Positions 1-6,108 of a stretch of 11,407 nucleotides of DNA are shown piece after piece. Both the position numbers and the translations under genes were made by a program. Source of the stretch: Chloroflexota bacterium (GTDB lineage Bacteria > Chloroflexota > Dormibacteria > CF-121); contig VBGO01000147.1 in the NCBI GenBank assembly GCA_005882525.1, positions 1-11,407 on the forward strand. The letters run 5' to 3'. Under the pieces are notes generated by a model, which saw nothing but the letters and a program-made list of their open reading frames with translations, was not told where the DNA came from and ran no database searches. The first letter of the stretch is position 1; each line of letters starts with the position of its first letter.

Positions 1-399
1 GATCTCGACCTTTCCGCTTAGATTCGGCAATAGCGAAGCGATCACGTCTTCGGCCTCGAAGCCGGCTGCACCCATCACCTCCACACCCATCGCCTTCAGA
101 ATCGCCCAGATGATCGGTTCCTGTGGTTGGAGCTCGGCGGGCATCGCGCCGCGTTCGAGGCGCGCCGTCTTGTAACTCGGAATGACGTTGACCCGAAACG
201 CGGGGCGCCAGTCTTCGTCGGTCGCGACCACCAGCGCCTTCGGCTTGCGATCAGCGACCAGCCGGGCCAGCATATCGAGGAATCCCCGCACAGCGTTCAC
301 CGGCTGGCCGTCCGGTGCTTTGAAGGCCGTCACGGGAATGCCGAAAAACGCACGGAACATCAGGCTCGACCCATCGAGCAGGAGCCAGTCCGTCGCCAT
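1..399 (-). CDS. 5'-3' exonuclease (PolA N-terminal-type nuclease), partial
   Basis: Reads on the minus strand from an ATG at 399 and runs off the window start, so only the first 133 residues are visible. The N-terminus (MATDWLLLDGSSLMFRAFFG) is the classic opening of the 5'-3' exonuclease / FEN-like domain found at the N-terminus of DNA polymerase I and in stand-alone exonucleases. The first Asp (D9) and the later FEAEDVIASL block match metal-binding positions of this fold (usually EADD). The family removes RNA primers and 5' flaps in replication and repair. An AGGA at 408-411 lies 8 nt before the ATG and overlaps the stop of the upstream amidase gene, which supports this start and co-transcription. 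Whether a polymerase domain follows cannot be seen, so polA itself and a stand-alone enzyme both remain possible; I lean slightly to stand-alone because the first residues are typical of such proteins in GC-rich bacteria. Confidence 0.88.
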   Translation of the reverse strand, partial: MATDWLLLDGSSLMFRAFFGIPVTAFKAPDGQPVNAVRGFLDMLARLVADRKPKALVVATDEDWRPAFRVNVIPSYKTARLERGAMPAELQPQEPIIWAILKAMGVEVMGAAGFEAEDVIASLLPNLSGKVEI

Positions 400-409
400 G
401 CCGCGAGTC

Positions 410-1807
410 CTAGCTGCGCCCGGAGTGGACGGCCGCAAGCGGCTTGACTTCCGCCTCGAGCTGGGCACCGAGCGAGAGGATGGTGTATTCGTCGTGGGGC
501 CGGCCGACGAGCTGCACGCCAATCGGCAGCCCCGCTGTCGACATCGCCATCGGCACGCTGATCGCCGGCTGCCCGGTGCAGTTGAAGGGATGGGTAAAGC
601 TGAGCCAGTCCAGAAAGTCGGCAGACGCGGTGTTGACGTCCTGGCCCAGGGCACCCAACGTCGGCGCCGGATAGGTCAGGGTCGGCGTGAGGAGCACATC
701 GATCTGCTCCCAGGTCGCCACCAGCCGGCGCGCCTGCTGATGCAACTCCGTCAGCGCCTTCAGATAGTCGACGGCCGTTGACTGCGGCGCCGCATCCAGC
801 ATTTGACGATTGAGCGGGTCGAGCAGCTCCGGGTTCGTGATCGGCAGGGCGCCGACGGCGGTGACCGCGAGGATCTGGATGAGCGGCCGAAACTGGCCGA
901 GGTCGGGTTTGACCCGGCTCACCCGATGGCCCATGCGGGCTAGCTCCGCCGCGACGGCCTCGACCGAGGCCGCGACCTCGGCGTCGACGGGAGCCGGCGC
1001 ATCGATCGTCCAGCCGACCCGTAGAGTGGCCGGCTGACGCTGCGCGGCGGACAGAAAGGGTTCGGGGATCTCCGCCCAGTACGGGTCACCCGGCAGGTGA
1101 CCGGCCATGGCATCGAGGCCGAGCGCCGCGTCGGCGACGGTCCTCGCCACCACGCCGCTGGTGGACAGGCCGGCCCAGTCCTCGCCGAACAGTGGACCAC
1201 TCGAGATCCGGCCGCGCGATGGTTTCAGCCCGACGATGCCGCAACAGGAGGCCGGAATTCGAATCGAGCCGCCACCATCGCCACCGTGTCCGAGCGCGCA
1301 GAGGCTGGCGGCGACGGCGGCGGCGGCGCCGCCACTTGAACCACCGGCGGTCCGGCTCCTGTCGATGGGGTTCCGGGCCGGCGGAAACATCGGGCCTTCC
1401 GTGACGGGCCGGGTGCCGAACTCCGGCGCGTTCGTCTTCCCCAGGATGACGGCGCCCTCGTCTTTCAACCGACCGATGGCAAAACTGTCGACCTGGGCGA
1501 TCGACTTCTCGAACACGAGTGAGCCAAGACTGTTGCGATAGCCAGCGAGCGCGGCGGTCTCCTTGATGGATATCGGAACCCCGTCCAGCAGGCCGAGCCG
1601 CTGGCCGCGCATTATTCGCTTTTCGGCGGCGGCAGCCTGGCTCTCGGCGAGCTCCGGGGTTAGCAGGACGTAGGCATTGAGGTCCGGGTCGATCTTCCCG
1701 ATGCGCTGGTAGTAAAGCTCAACCAGCTCACCGGGCTTGATGGTCTTGTCTGCGATCGCCCGCGCCTGGTCCAATGCGGGTTTCAACGCCCAGGCATCAT
1801 CGATCAC
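410..1807 (-). CDS. amidase, amidase-signature family
   Basis: A 465-residue amidase-signature (AS) hydrolase, the usual length for the family (about 450-500). The Ser-cisSer-Lys triad is visible: K82 in GVPISIKE, cis-Ser S157 in the Gly/Ser motif GGSSGG, and nucleophile S181 in GGDGGGSIRIPA. These enzymes hydrolyse carboxamides to acids and ammonia. The substrate cannot be told from sequence; relatives include GatA, indoleacetamide hydrolase and aryl-acylamidases. GatA is unlikely because no gatB or gatC is nearby. No signal peptide, so cytoplasmic. The start is GTG at 1807 with no Shine-Dalgarno site; a TACAGT box ends 6 nt before it, fitting a leaderless transcript. The gene follows the yceI terminator, so it appears to have its own promoter, and it is followed after 10 nt by the exonuclease gene. 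Internal alternative starts would cut into the N-terminal helices. Confidence 0.93.
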   Translation of the reverse strand: MIDDAWALKPALDQARAIADKTIKPGELVELYYQRIGKIDPDLNAYVLLTPELAESQAAAAEKRIMRGQRLGLLDGVPISIKETAALAGYRNSLGSLVFEKSIAQVDSFAIGRLKDEGAVILGKTNAPEFGTRPVTEGPMFPPARNPIDRSRTAGGSSGGAAAAVAASLCALGHGGDGGGSIRIPASCCGIVGLKPSRGRISSGPLFGEDWAGLSTSGVVARTVADAALGLDAMAGHLPGDPYWAEIPEPFLSAAQRQPATLRVGWTIDAPAPVDAEVAASVEAVAAELARMGHRVSRVKPDLGQFRPLIQILAVTAVGALPITNPELLDPLNRQMLDAAPQSTAVDYLKALTELHQQARRLVATWEQIDVLLTPTLTYPAPTLGALGQDVNTASADFLDWLSFTHPFNCTGQPAISVPMAMSTAGLPIGVQLVGRPHDEYTILSLGAQLEAEVKPLAAVHSGRS

Positions 1808-1813
1808 CCGCTA

Positions 1814-1819
1814 ACTGTA
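1814..1819 (-). promoter_or_regulatory. candidate -10 box of the amidase gene (leaderless start)
   Basis: TACAGT on the minus strand, ending exactly 6 nt before the GTG start at 1807. No Shine-Dalgarno-like sequence precedes that start. A TANNNT box at this distance is the signature of leaderless promoters in several GC-rich phyla. No good -35 hexamer is present, because the upstream DNA is the terminator hairpin. Confidence 0.4.
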
Positions 1820-1833
1820 TCGACTCGAATAGA

Positions 1834-1863
1834 AACAGCCCGCCAGAACCCTGGCGGGCTGTT
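1834..1863 (-). terminator. hairpin terminator downstream of yceI
   Basis: A perfect 13-bp inverted repeat (arms 1834-1846 and 1851-1863, AACAGCCCGCCAG and its complement) with a 4-nt loop. It starts 16 nt after the yceI stop. Reading on the minus strand the stem is followed by a short, interrupted T-rich stretch (TTTCTATT), so it is a plausible factor-independent terminator that separates yceI from the amidase gene. Confidence 0.75.
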
Positions 1864-1879
1864 GGATGAAGTGGGTTGG

Positions 1880-2458
1880 TTAGCGGGACTCGAGCGCGGC
1901 TTCGGCTTCGATGTTTTCTTTCGCTTCGGCCGGAGTTTCCGCCGGGATCGCCTCGAGGCCGATCTCGACCTTGACGTCGTCGCCCAGGATGAAGCCGCCG
2001 GCCTCGAGCGCCTGGTTCCAGGTGAGGTCGTAGTCCTTACGGTTCAGCTTGGTCTCGGCGGAGAAGCTCACGCGCCGATTGCCCCAAGGGTCTTTGCCCT
2101 CGCCATTGAAGGTTGCATCGAGAGTGACTTCCTTGGTCTTCCCGTGGATGGTAAGGTCGCCGATCACCTTGAAGTTCGAAGGATCTTTGCCCTCGACTCG
2201 CTTGCTCGCGAAGGTGATGGTCGGATAGTTGGCCACGTCAAAGTGACCGTCGGCGCTGCGCAGGTGGTTGTCGCGCATCTCCACGCCGGTGTTGATCGTC
2301 GCCGCATCCAGGACGACGTCGACTTTTGCGGTGGCCAGATCGTCGCCGTCGCCGTGGAGCCACCCTTCCCTGACCGTCATCTGGCCGCGCACCTTCGACA
2401 TCATGTGGCGGATCGTAAACGTGACGCTGCTATGAGCCGAGTCGACAGCCCACTTCAT
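1880..2458 (-). CDS. yceI: YceI family protein (lipocalin-like)
   Basis: A 192-residue protein beginning MKWAVDSAHSSVTFTIRHMM, the standard first strand of YceI proteins, with DGHFDVANYPTITFASKRVE in the middle and DLTIHGKTKEVTLDATFNG after it, both family hallmarks. YceI proteins form a lipocalin-like barrel that binds polyisoprenoid or similar lipids. Unlike the E. coli periplasmic protein, this one has no signal peptide, so it should act in the cytoplasm, as in many actinobacterial relatives. Residues 170-192 form an acidic Ala/Glu tail beyond the core domain. A strong GGAGGA at 2467-2472 fixes the ATG at 2458. It is divergent from a marR gene with a MarR-type operator over its predicted promoter, so it is probably repressed by that regulator. 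A terminator follows its stop. Confidence 0.95.
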   Translation of the reverse strand: MKWAVDSAHSSVTFTIRHMMSKVRGQMTVREGWLHGDGDDLATAKVDVVLDAATINTGVEMRDNHLRSADGHFDVANYPTITFASKRVEGKDPSNFKVIGDLTIHGKTKEVTLDATFNGEGKDPWGNRRVSFSAETKLNRKDYDLTWNQALEAGGFILGDDVKVEIGLEAIPAETPAEAKENIEAEAALESR

Positions 2459-2484
2459 CTGTGCATTCCTCCAGATCTCGTATT

Positions 2485-2500
2485 TGTTGCATAAGCAACA
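2485..2500. promoter_or_regulatory. MarR-type operator between yceI and marR
   Basis: Perfect inverted repeat TGTTGC-ATAA-GCAACA. The TTGC-N4-GCAA core is the common operator pattern of MarR-family dimers. It lies in the divergent yceI/marR intergenic region and covers the predicted transcription start of yceI, which would suit repression. Binding by the adjacent MarR is inferred from position. Confidence 0.72.
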
Positions 2501-2526
2501 TTACACCTAACAAATTGATGGCACAA
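2498..2526 (-). promoter_or_regulatory. candidate yceI promoter
   Basis: On the minus strand, TTGTGC (2521-2526), a 17-nt spacer and TAATGT (2498-2503). Each hexamer is only a partial match to the sigma-70 consensus, but spacing is ideal and the start point would fall inside the MarR-type dyad at 2485-2500. Confidence 0.4.
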
Positions 2527-2532
2527 TATATT
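2527..2532 (+). promoter_or_regulatory. candidate -10 box of marR
   Basis: TATATT 4 nt before the marR ATG, in a locally AT-rich patch of an otherwise GC-rich window. No Shine-Dalgarno site precedes the ATG, so the transcript may start at or next to the start codon. No clear -35 is visible. It abuts the proposed -35 of the divergent yceI promoter. Confidence 0.35.
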
Positions 2533-2536
2533 CCGT

Positions 2537-2995
2537 ATGGTGATCGAGCTCAAACCCGCCGAAGAACGAGCCTGGGCGGCGTTCCTCGACGCCCAGGCGG
2601 CGCTCCTGCGCCGGCTGGAGGCGGAGTTGGTCGACGAAGAGGATATGACCCTTGCCGAATTCGACGTCCTGATCCAGCTCAAGCTCGCCCCCCAGGGCCG
2701 TCTACGGATGACCGAGCTGTCCGAACGCGTTCGCCTCAGCCGCAGCGGCCTGACCCGGTTGGTCGACCGCCTGGTCCAAGCCGGCCTCGTCAAGCGAGGA
2801 CGCTGTGACTCCGACCGACGGGGTACGTTCGCCATCCTGACCCCGGCCGGCGGCGTCCGCCTGCGCCGTGCTCGACCGGTCCACCTCCGGGGAATCCGGG
2901 AGCATTTTGGTAAGCGCCTCTCGGCCGCGCAGCTTTTGGCGGTGGCCGAGGCGCTCGAGCCGCTCAGCCGCGGTCAGGTAAGCTCGAACGCATGA
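2537..2995 (+). CDS. MarR family transcriptional regulator
   Basis: A 152-residue winged-helix regulator of typical MarR length. Residues 38-56 form the helix leading into the DNA-binding domain; the helix-turn-helix is about 57-80 (LRMTELSERVRLSRSGLTRL), and the wing is 86-103, with the family signature DSDRRGTFAILTPAG. Flanking N- and C-terminal helices would make the dimer interface. MarR proteins usually repress a divergent gene and themselves, and release DNA on binding a small ligand or on oxidation; there is no conserved Cys pair that would point to OhrR-type redox sensing. The operator at 2485-2500 and the divergent yceI gene give the probable target. The ATG at 2537 lacks a Shine-Dalgarno site; GTG at 2540 is the only close alternative. 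The stop overlaps the next gene by ATGA. Confidence 0.93.
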   Translation: MVIELKPAEERAWAAFLDAQAALLRRLEAELVDEEDMTLAEFDVLIQLKLAPQGRLRMTELSERVRLSRSGLTRLVDRLVQAGLVKRGRCDSDRRGTFAILTPAGGVRLRRARPVHLRGIREHFGKRLSAAQLLAVAEALEPLSRGQVSSNA

Positions 2996-3429
2996 GCCTC
3001 GGGCGAACGCTGCTGCGTTTCCTCTTGCTCGGCGCCATCGGTCACCAGGTCACCTACACCATTGTTGAGGGCGGCACCTTCGAGGGCATGCGCCAGCGGG
3101 TGTCCCGCATCCACCCTAAGCTGGACGAATTCGTCCACTGTCACCTTTGCGTAGGGACCTGGATGGGCGCGGTGCTGGCCGTTATCTACCGTCCAAACCT
3201 GCTGGCCGACGTCGACGCCAAGCCGCCGGCAGCGGCGCGTCAACTGGCAAACCTGGCAGGCGATGCGATGCTGATCGCGTTGGGCACCCGCCTGTGGAAC
3301 GAGGGCCTGGGCTTGCTGCGGCGCGAGGTGCAGGTCAAACAGAAAGAAATCGAGACGGCTGACGGCGATGACTCGGCGCCGATTGAGATCGAGCGGGCAA
3401 TGCTGCCCGGAATCTCCATCCGGTCGTAG
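2992..3429 (+). CDS. small membrane protein, DUF1360-like
   Basis: A 145-residue protein whose ATG overlaps the marR stop as ATGA, so the two are translationally coupled. The N-terminal 20 residues are hydrophobic, followed by a polar stretch ending in the motif FVHCHLCVGTWMGAVLAVIY (C50, C53, then G-x-W and a hydrophobic helix). The C-x-x-C-x-G-x-W plus membrane-helix pattern resembles DUF1360 proteins such as Bacillus YjcA; this is pattern recognition rather than an alignment, and I hold it loosely. A third weak hydrophobic stretch lies near residues 87-104; the last 35 residues are charged and probably soluble. The function is unknown. Coupling to marR suggests a membrane sensor or effector that shares the regulator's signal, which is inference. 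Confidence 0.75.
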   Translation: MSLGRTLLRFLLLGAIGHQVTYTIVEGGTFEGMRQRVSRIHPKLDEFVHCHLCVGTWMGAVLAVIYRPNLLADVDAKPPAAARQLANLAGDAMLIALGTRLWNEGLGLLRREVQVKQKEIETADGDDSAPIEIERAMLPGISIRS

Positions 3430-3530
3430 CGCGGTCGTGCTGCGCCACATCGCCCTCGTCGCCGACTTCACCGCCCAGCGCGAATCGATTCAGTACGTCA
3501 TCGAACACTCCGATTGACCACCTCCCTGAC

Positions 3531-3552
3531 CCTCTCCCGCAAACGGGCGAGG
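3531..3552. repeat. palindromic GC-rich repeat, left copy
   Basis: CCTCTCCCG, a 4-nt loop, then CGGGCGAGG: a 9-bp stem with one mismatch, followed by an A-rich tail. It lies in the 182-nt gap before the CPBP protease gene and has the same layout as the copy at 4179-4202. Repeats of this CCCTC-CCCG/CGGG-GAGGG type occur scattered in many GC-rich genomes between genes. Confidence 0.5.
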
Positions 3553-3611
3553 CAAACCTGACGGTTTCGCCGGCGGTTGTCCGGACGACCGTCGCGAGCA
3601 GCTGGTCGTGG

Positions 3612-4217
3612 ATGCGCCCCGACCTCTTGTTCCGGCTGCTTCCGCTCACCGTGGCCCCACTAGTCGTCAGCTGGCTGTCGGGCACGCCGCTGCGCAACTT
3701 CGGGCTGGTGGCCACGCATCCAATCCGCGACCTGCTGCTGGTGGTGCCGCTCAGCCTCGCGGGTTTTGCGGTCGCCGTGGGCTTTGCGGTGTATCTTTCC
3801 CGGCGGAGCGGCCGCTGGTTCGTTCCGACCGAGCCCGACCTGTTGGTGCAGAGCGCCTATTACCTGGCGCTCAATGCCCCCGTCGAGGAGTGGTTCTTCC
3901 GCGGATTTCTCCAGGGCAGCCTGGTGCGGTGGTGGAACGCGCCGGCGCTTGGCGTGCTGGTGGCTACCGCGGTTTTCGGCGCCTATCACTTCCTCGACCG
4001 CTGGGGCTGGCGCCCAGTTGCCGGCGCCACGGCCGCCGGCCTGGCGCTCGGTCTGATCTATCTCTGGCAACCGTCGCCGCCGTCGTTACTAGCACCGGTG
4101 CTGGTCCACGCCGCGATCACCTGCGGTTTTCTCAGCCTCGGGCCGTACCTGGTCTATCGGTGGCGGGCCCCCACCCTACCCTCCCCCGCCAGCGGGGGAG
4201 GGAAAATCCCGCTCTAG
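3612..4217 (+). CDS. CPBP family intramembrane (CAAX-like) protease
   Basis: A 201-residue polytopic membrane protein with the CPBP/Abi (PF02517-type) signature: E92-E93-x-x-x-R97 in PVEEWFFRGFLQG, H126 in FGAYHF, and H166 in LVHAAIT, which together form the predicted metal and catalytic site of the Rce1-like intramembrane glutamic protease fold. Hydrophobic helices lie near 7-22, 39-62, 77-90, 108-125, 136-152 and 158-182. Bacterial members are variously linked to bacteriocin immunity, protein maturation or unknown tasks; the substrate here is unknown. ATG 3612 is the first usual start in an open frame that extends further upstream, and its Shine-Dalgarno site is poor. The last 16 residues (PTLPSPASGGGKIPL region) are encoded by a palindromic repeat, so the tail is probably a repeat insertion. 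The stop shares CTAG with the glpX stop. Confidence 0.88.
   Translation: MRPDLLFRLLPLTVAPLVVSWLSGTPLRNFGLVATHPIRDLLLVVPLSLAGFAVAVGFAVYLSRRSGRWFVPTEPDLLVQSAYYLALNAPVEEWFFRGFLQGSLVRWWNAPALGVLVATAVFGAYHFLDRWGWRPVAGATAAGLALGLIYLWQPSPPSLLAPVLVHAAITCGFLSLGPYLVYRWRAPTLPSPASGGGKIPL
4179..4202. repeat. palindromic GC-rich repeat, right copy (possible terminator)
   Basis: Perfect 11-bp inverted repeat, CCCTCCCCCGC and GCGGGGGAGGG, with a 2-nt loop (or 10 bp with a 4-nt loop). It sits inside the 3' end of the CPBP gene, 12 nt before the convergent stop codons. It could act as a stem in both transcripts, but there is only a short AAAA tail on the plus strand and no T tract, so it is a poor classical terminator. 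It matches the layout of the repeat at 3531-3552. Confidence 0.65.
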
Positions 4218-5239
4218 CCTTCTTCCGGTTGGCCGAGCCACTCCCGCTGCTTGTACGCCCAGTGGTGCCGGGCCTGGATCCGCCGGACCGTGCCAGAACG
4301 GCTGCGGGTGACGAGCGATTCGGTCTCGGCCCAGTTCGAGTGGTACTTGACGCCCTGCAACAGCTCGCCATCCGTGATGCCGGTCGCGGCGAAAAAGACG
4401 TCGTCGCTGCGAACCAGGTCGTCGACGCCGAGCACCCGGTCGAAGTCGGCGCCCGCGGCTTGCGCTTTCTCCCTCTCTTCCGGATTGCGCGCATAGAGTT
4501 TGCACTGGATCTCGCCGCCAAGGCACTTGAGCGCGGCCGCTGCCAGCACCGCCTCTGGTGATCCACCGATGCCCATCAGCAGGTCGAGACCCGTGCCGTC
4601 GATGGCGGTCATCACGGCGCCGGCGACGTCGCCATCGCTGATCAGCTTGATGCGGGCCCCGGTGTCCCGGACTTCCTTGATCAGGCCTTCGTGGCGCGGC
4701 CGGTCGAGGATGACGACGGTGAGATTACTGACTCGCATGCGCTTGGCTCGCGCGACCCGCTGGAGATTGACCACCACCGGGTCATCGATGTTCAGCGAGC
4801 CGACCGCATCGGCGCCGGTCGCGATCTTGTGCATATAGGCCACGTGCTTGGCGTCGTAGAGCGAGCCGCGGCCGGCCGCCAGCGCCACCACGGAAATGGC
4901 GTTCGGCAGTCCCTTCGAGAGCAATGTCGTGCCGTCAATCGGGTCGACGGCGACGTCGACCTGCGGAGGCTCCCCGGTGCCGATCTTCTCCCCGATATAG
5001 AGCATCGGCGCTTCGTCTTTCTCGCCTTCCCCGATGACGACCACGCCGTTCATCGGGACCATCCCCAGCGCCCGCCGCATCGCGTCAACCGCGGCCCCGT
5101 CAGCCGTGTTCTTGTCGCCGCGACCCATCCAGCGGGCGCTGGCCAGCGCCCCGGCCTCGGTCACCCGGACCAGTTCGAGCGCCAGGTTCCGACTGATCTC
5201 GGCTGACACGGTTTCGGTGGCCCGAAGGGGGCGAGCCAT
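4214..5239 (-). CDS. glpX: fructose-1,6-bisphosphatase class II
   Basis: A 341-residue class II FBPase, full length for the GlpX family. It dephosphorylates fructose 1,6-bisphosphate to fructose 6-phosphate in gluconeogenesis and, in autotrophs, the Calvin cycle. Metal and phosphate-site motifs are intact: D47 in ADGAAVDAMR, E71 in GEGEKDEAPML, D99 and D102 in DPIDGTT, and E229 in GGSPEAVLAAAALK. No other carbon-fixation gene is visible, so a bifunctional FBPase/SBPase role cannot be judged. ATG 5239 agrees with the usual N-terminus of the family (LELVRVTEAGALASARWMGRG follows at once), although no Shine-Dalgarno site is evident. It is divergent from plsC across 122 nt and convergent with the CPBP gene, with both TAG stops contained in one CTAG. 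Confidence 0.97.
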   Translation of the reverse strand: MARPLRATETVSAEISRNLALELVRVTEAGALASARWMGRGDKNTADGAAVDAMRRALGMVPMNGVVVIGEGEKDEAPMLYIGEKIGTGEPPQVDVAVDPIDGTTLLSKGLPNAISVVALAAGRGSLYDAKHVAYMHKIATGADAVGSLNIDDPVVVNLQRVARAKRMRVSNLTVVILDRPRHEGLIKEVRDTGARIKLISDGDVAGAVMTAIDGTGLDLLMGIGGSPEAVLAAAALKCLGGEIQCKLYARNPEEREKAQAAGADFDRVLGVDDLVRSDDVFFAATGITDGELLQGVKYHSNWAETESLVTRSRSGTVRRIQARHHWAYKQREWLGQPEEG

Positions 5240-5361
5240 CAGCGCGCCGTGAAGGCCGTCAAGAGACCTTCCCCAACAGACCCCTGGTTGCTACGCTTGC
5301 GGTGTTCCGGCATGGCACCCCCGCAGCTACTTTAGCTGGGCAGGCGGCCGGAGTGAGGGAA

Positions 5362-6105
5362 ATGAAAACCGCCAGCCAGCCGCCGGTGGAGGTTCCCGCC
5401 TGGACCCAGGCAGGAGCCACGCGCGGCGCCCGAGCGGTGTTGCAGACCTTCATGGTCTTCCCCCTGATGGGCGCCTTCTCCCCGCTCACCGTGATCGACC
5501 GCCAGCGCGTCAAGGCGGTCAAGGCCGGGGCGATCTTCGTCTCGAATCACAGCAGCGCGCTGGACGCGGTCGTCATGCTCCAGGCACTCCCCAATCGCTT
5601 CCGGTTTCGTGCCTTCGTGGTGGCAGCTGCCGATTCCATCTTCAAACGGAAGTGGGAGGCGATCCTGACCGAGCTGCTGATCAACACCTTTCCGATCCCC
5701 CGAGCCGGCGGCGCGCGGCCGGCCCTCGACCGCCTGAAGGAGCATCTCAGCCGCGGCTGGTCGGTGGTGATCTTCCCGGAAGGAACGCTCTCCCGAACCG
5801 GCAACATCGGCACCTTCAAGAAGGGGGCCGCCATCCTGGCGATCGACGCCGGCGTGCCGATCGTGCCGGCCTACATCGATGGCCTCTACGAGGTCTTCCC
5901 CCGTTTCCGCCGCATCCCGCGGCGCCACCCAGCGTCGATCACCTTCGGCGAGCCGCTCTATCCGGAGCCGGGCGAGGACTACGACCGGCTCATCGCCCGG
6001 GTCGAACAAACGGTCCGTACGCTGGCCGGGCCCAAGGGCCTGCTCCGCGACGAGCCCCCGCCAAGTGGCTCGGCCTCCGCCGAGGGTTCGAATTACTGGT
6101 ACTAG
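5362..6105 (+). CDS. plsC: 1-acyl-sn-glycerol-3-phosphate acyltransferase family protein
   Basis: A PlsC/LPLAT-domain acyltransferase that would transfer an acyl group to lysophosphatidic acid or a related lysolipid at the membrane. Numbering from ATG 5362 (247 residues): motif I NHSSALD with H63 and D68; the FKRKWE and PIPRAGG segment before residue 116 (motif II region); motif III FPEGT at 138-142; and motif IV near VPIVPAYIDG. The start is set by GGAG at 5350-5353, 8 nt before ATG 5362. The frame is open further upstream to GTG 5302, which would add 20 residues but has no ribosome binding site. The region around residues 24-45 is hydrophobic and may anchor the enzyme. It ends 3 nt before the stop of the convergent thuA-like gene. 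The true acyl acceptor cannot be told from sequence. Confidence 0.9.
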   Translation: MKTASQPPVEVPAWTQAGATRGARAVLQTFMVFPLMGAFSPLTVIDRQRVKAVKAGAIFVSNHSSALDAVVMLQALPNRFRFRAFVVAAADSIFKRKWEAILTELLINTFPIPRAGGARPALDRLKEHLSRGWSVVIFPEGTLSRTGNIGTFKKGAAILAIDAGVPIVPAYIDGLYEVFPRFRRIPRRHPASITFGEPLYPEPGEDYDRLIARVEQTVRTLAGPKGLLRDEPPPSGSASAEGSNYWY

Positions 6106-6108
6106 GTT

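Noticed and set aside
1862..2494. Long plus-strand open frame of 210 codons opposite yceI
   Set aside because: It is antisense to a clear YceI gene, has no recognisable domain and starts inside the terminator hairpin. Long shadow frames are expected at this GC content.
3437..3517. 26-codon frame GTG to TGA (MLRHIALVADFTAQRESIQY...) between the DUF1360-like and CPBP genes
   Set aside because: It has no ribosome binding site, no membrane or domain signature and is too short to separate from chance. It could be a gene remnant, but I see nothing to prove that.
3608..4561. Plus-strand open frame of 317 codons across the CPBP gene and glpX end
   Set aside because: It is out of frame with the CPBP motifs and antisense to glpX, with an Arg/Pro/Gly-rich composition and no domain.
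5302..5361. GTG start 20 codons upstream for plsC
   Set aside because: No ribosome site precedes it, the added residues do not look like the family, and GGAG stands 8 nt before ATG 5362. The short inverted repeat CAGCTA-CTT-TAGCTG at 5324-5338 also lies here and suits a non-coding leader.
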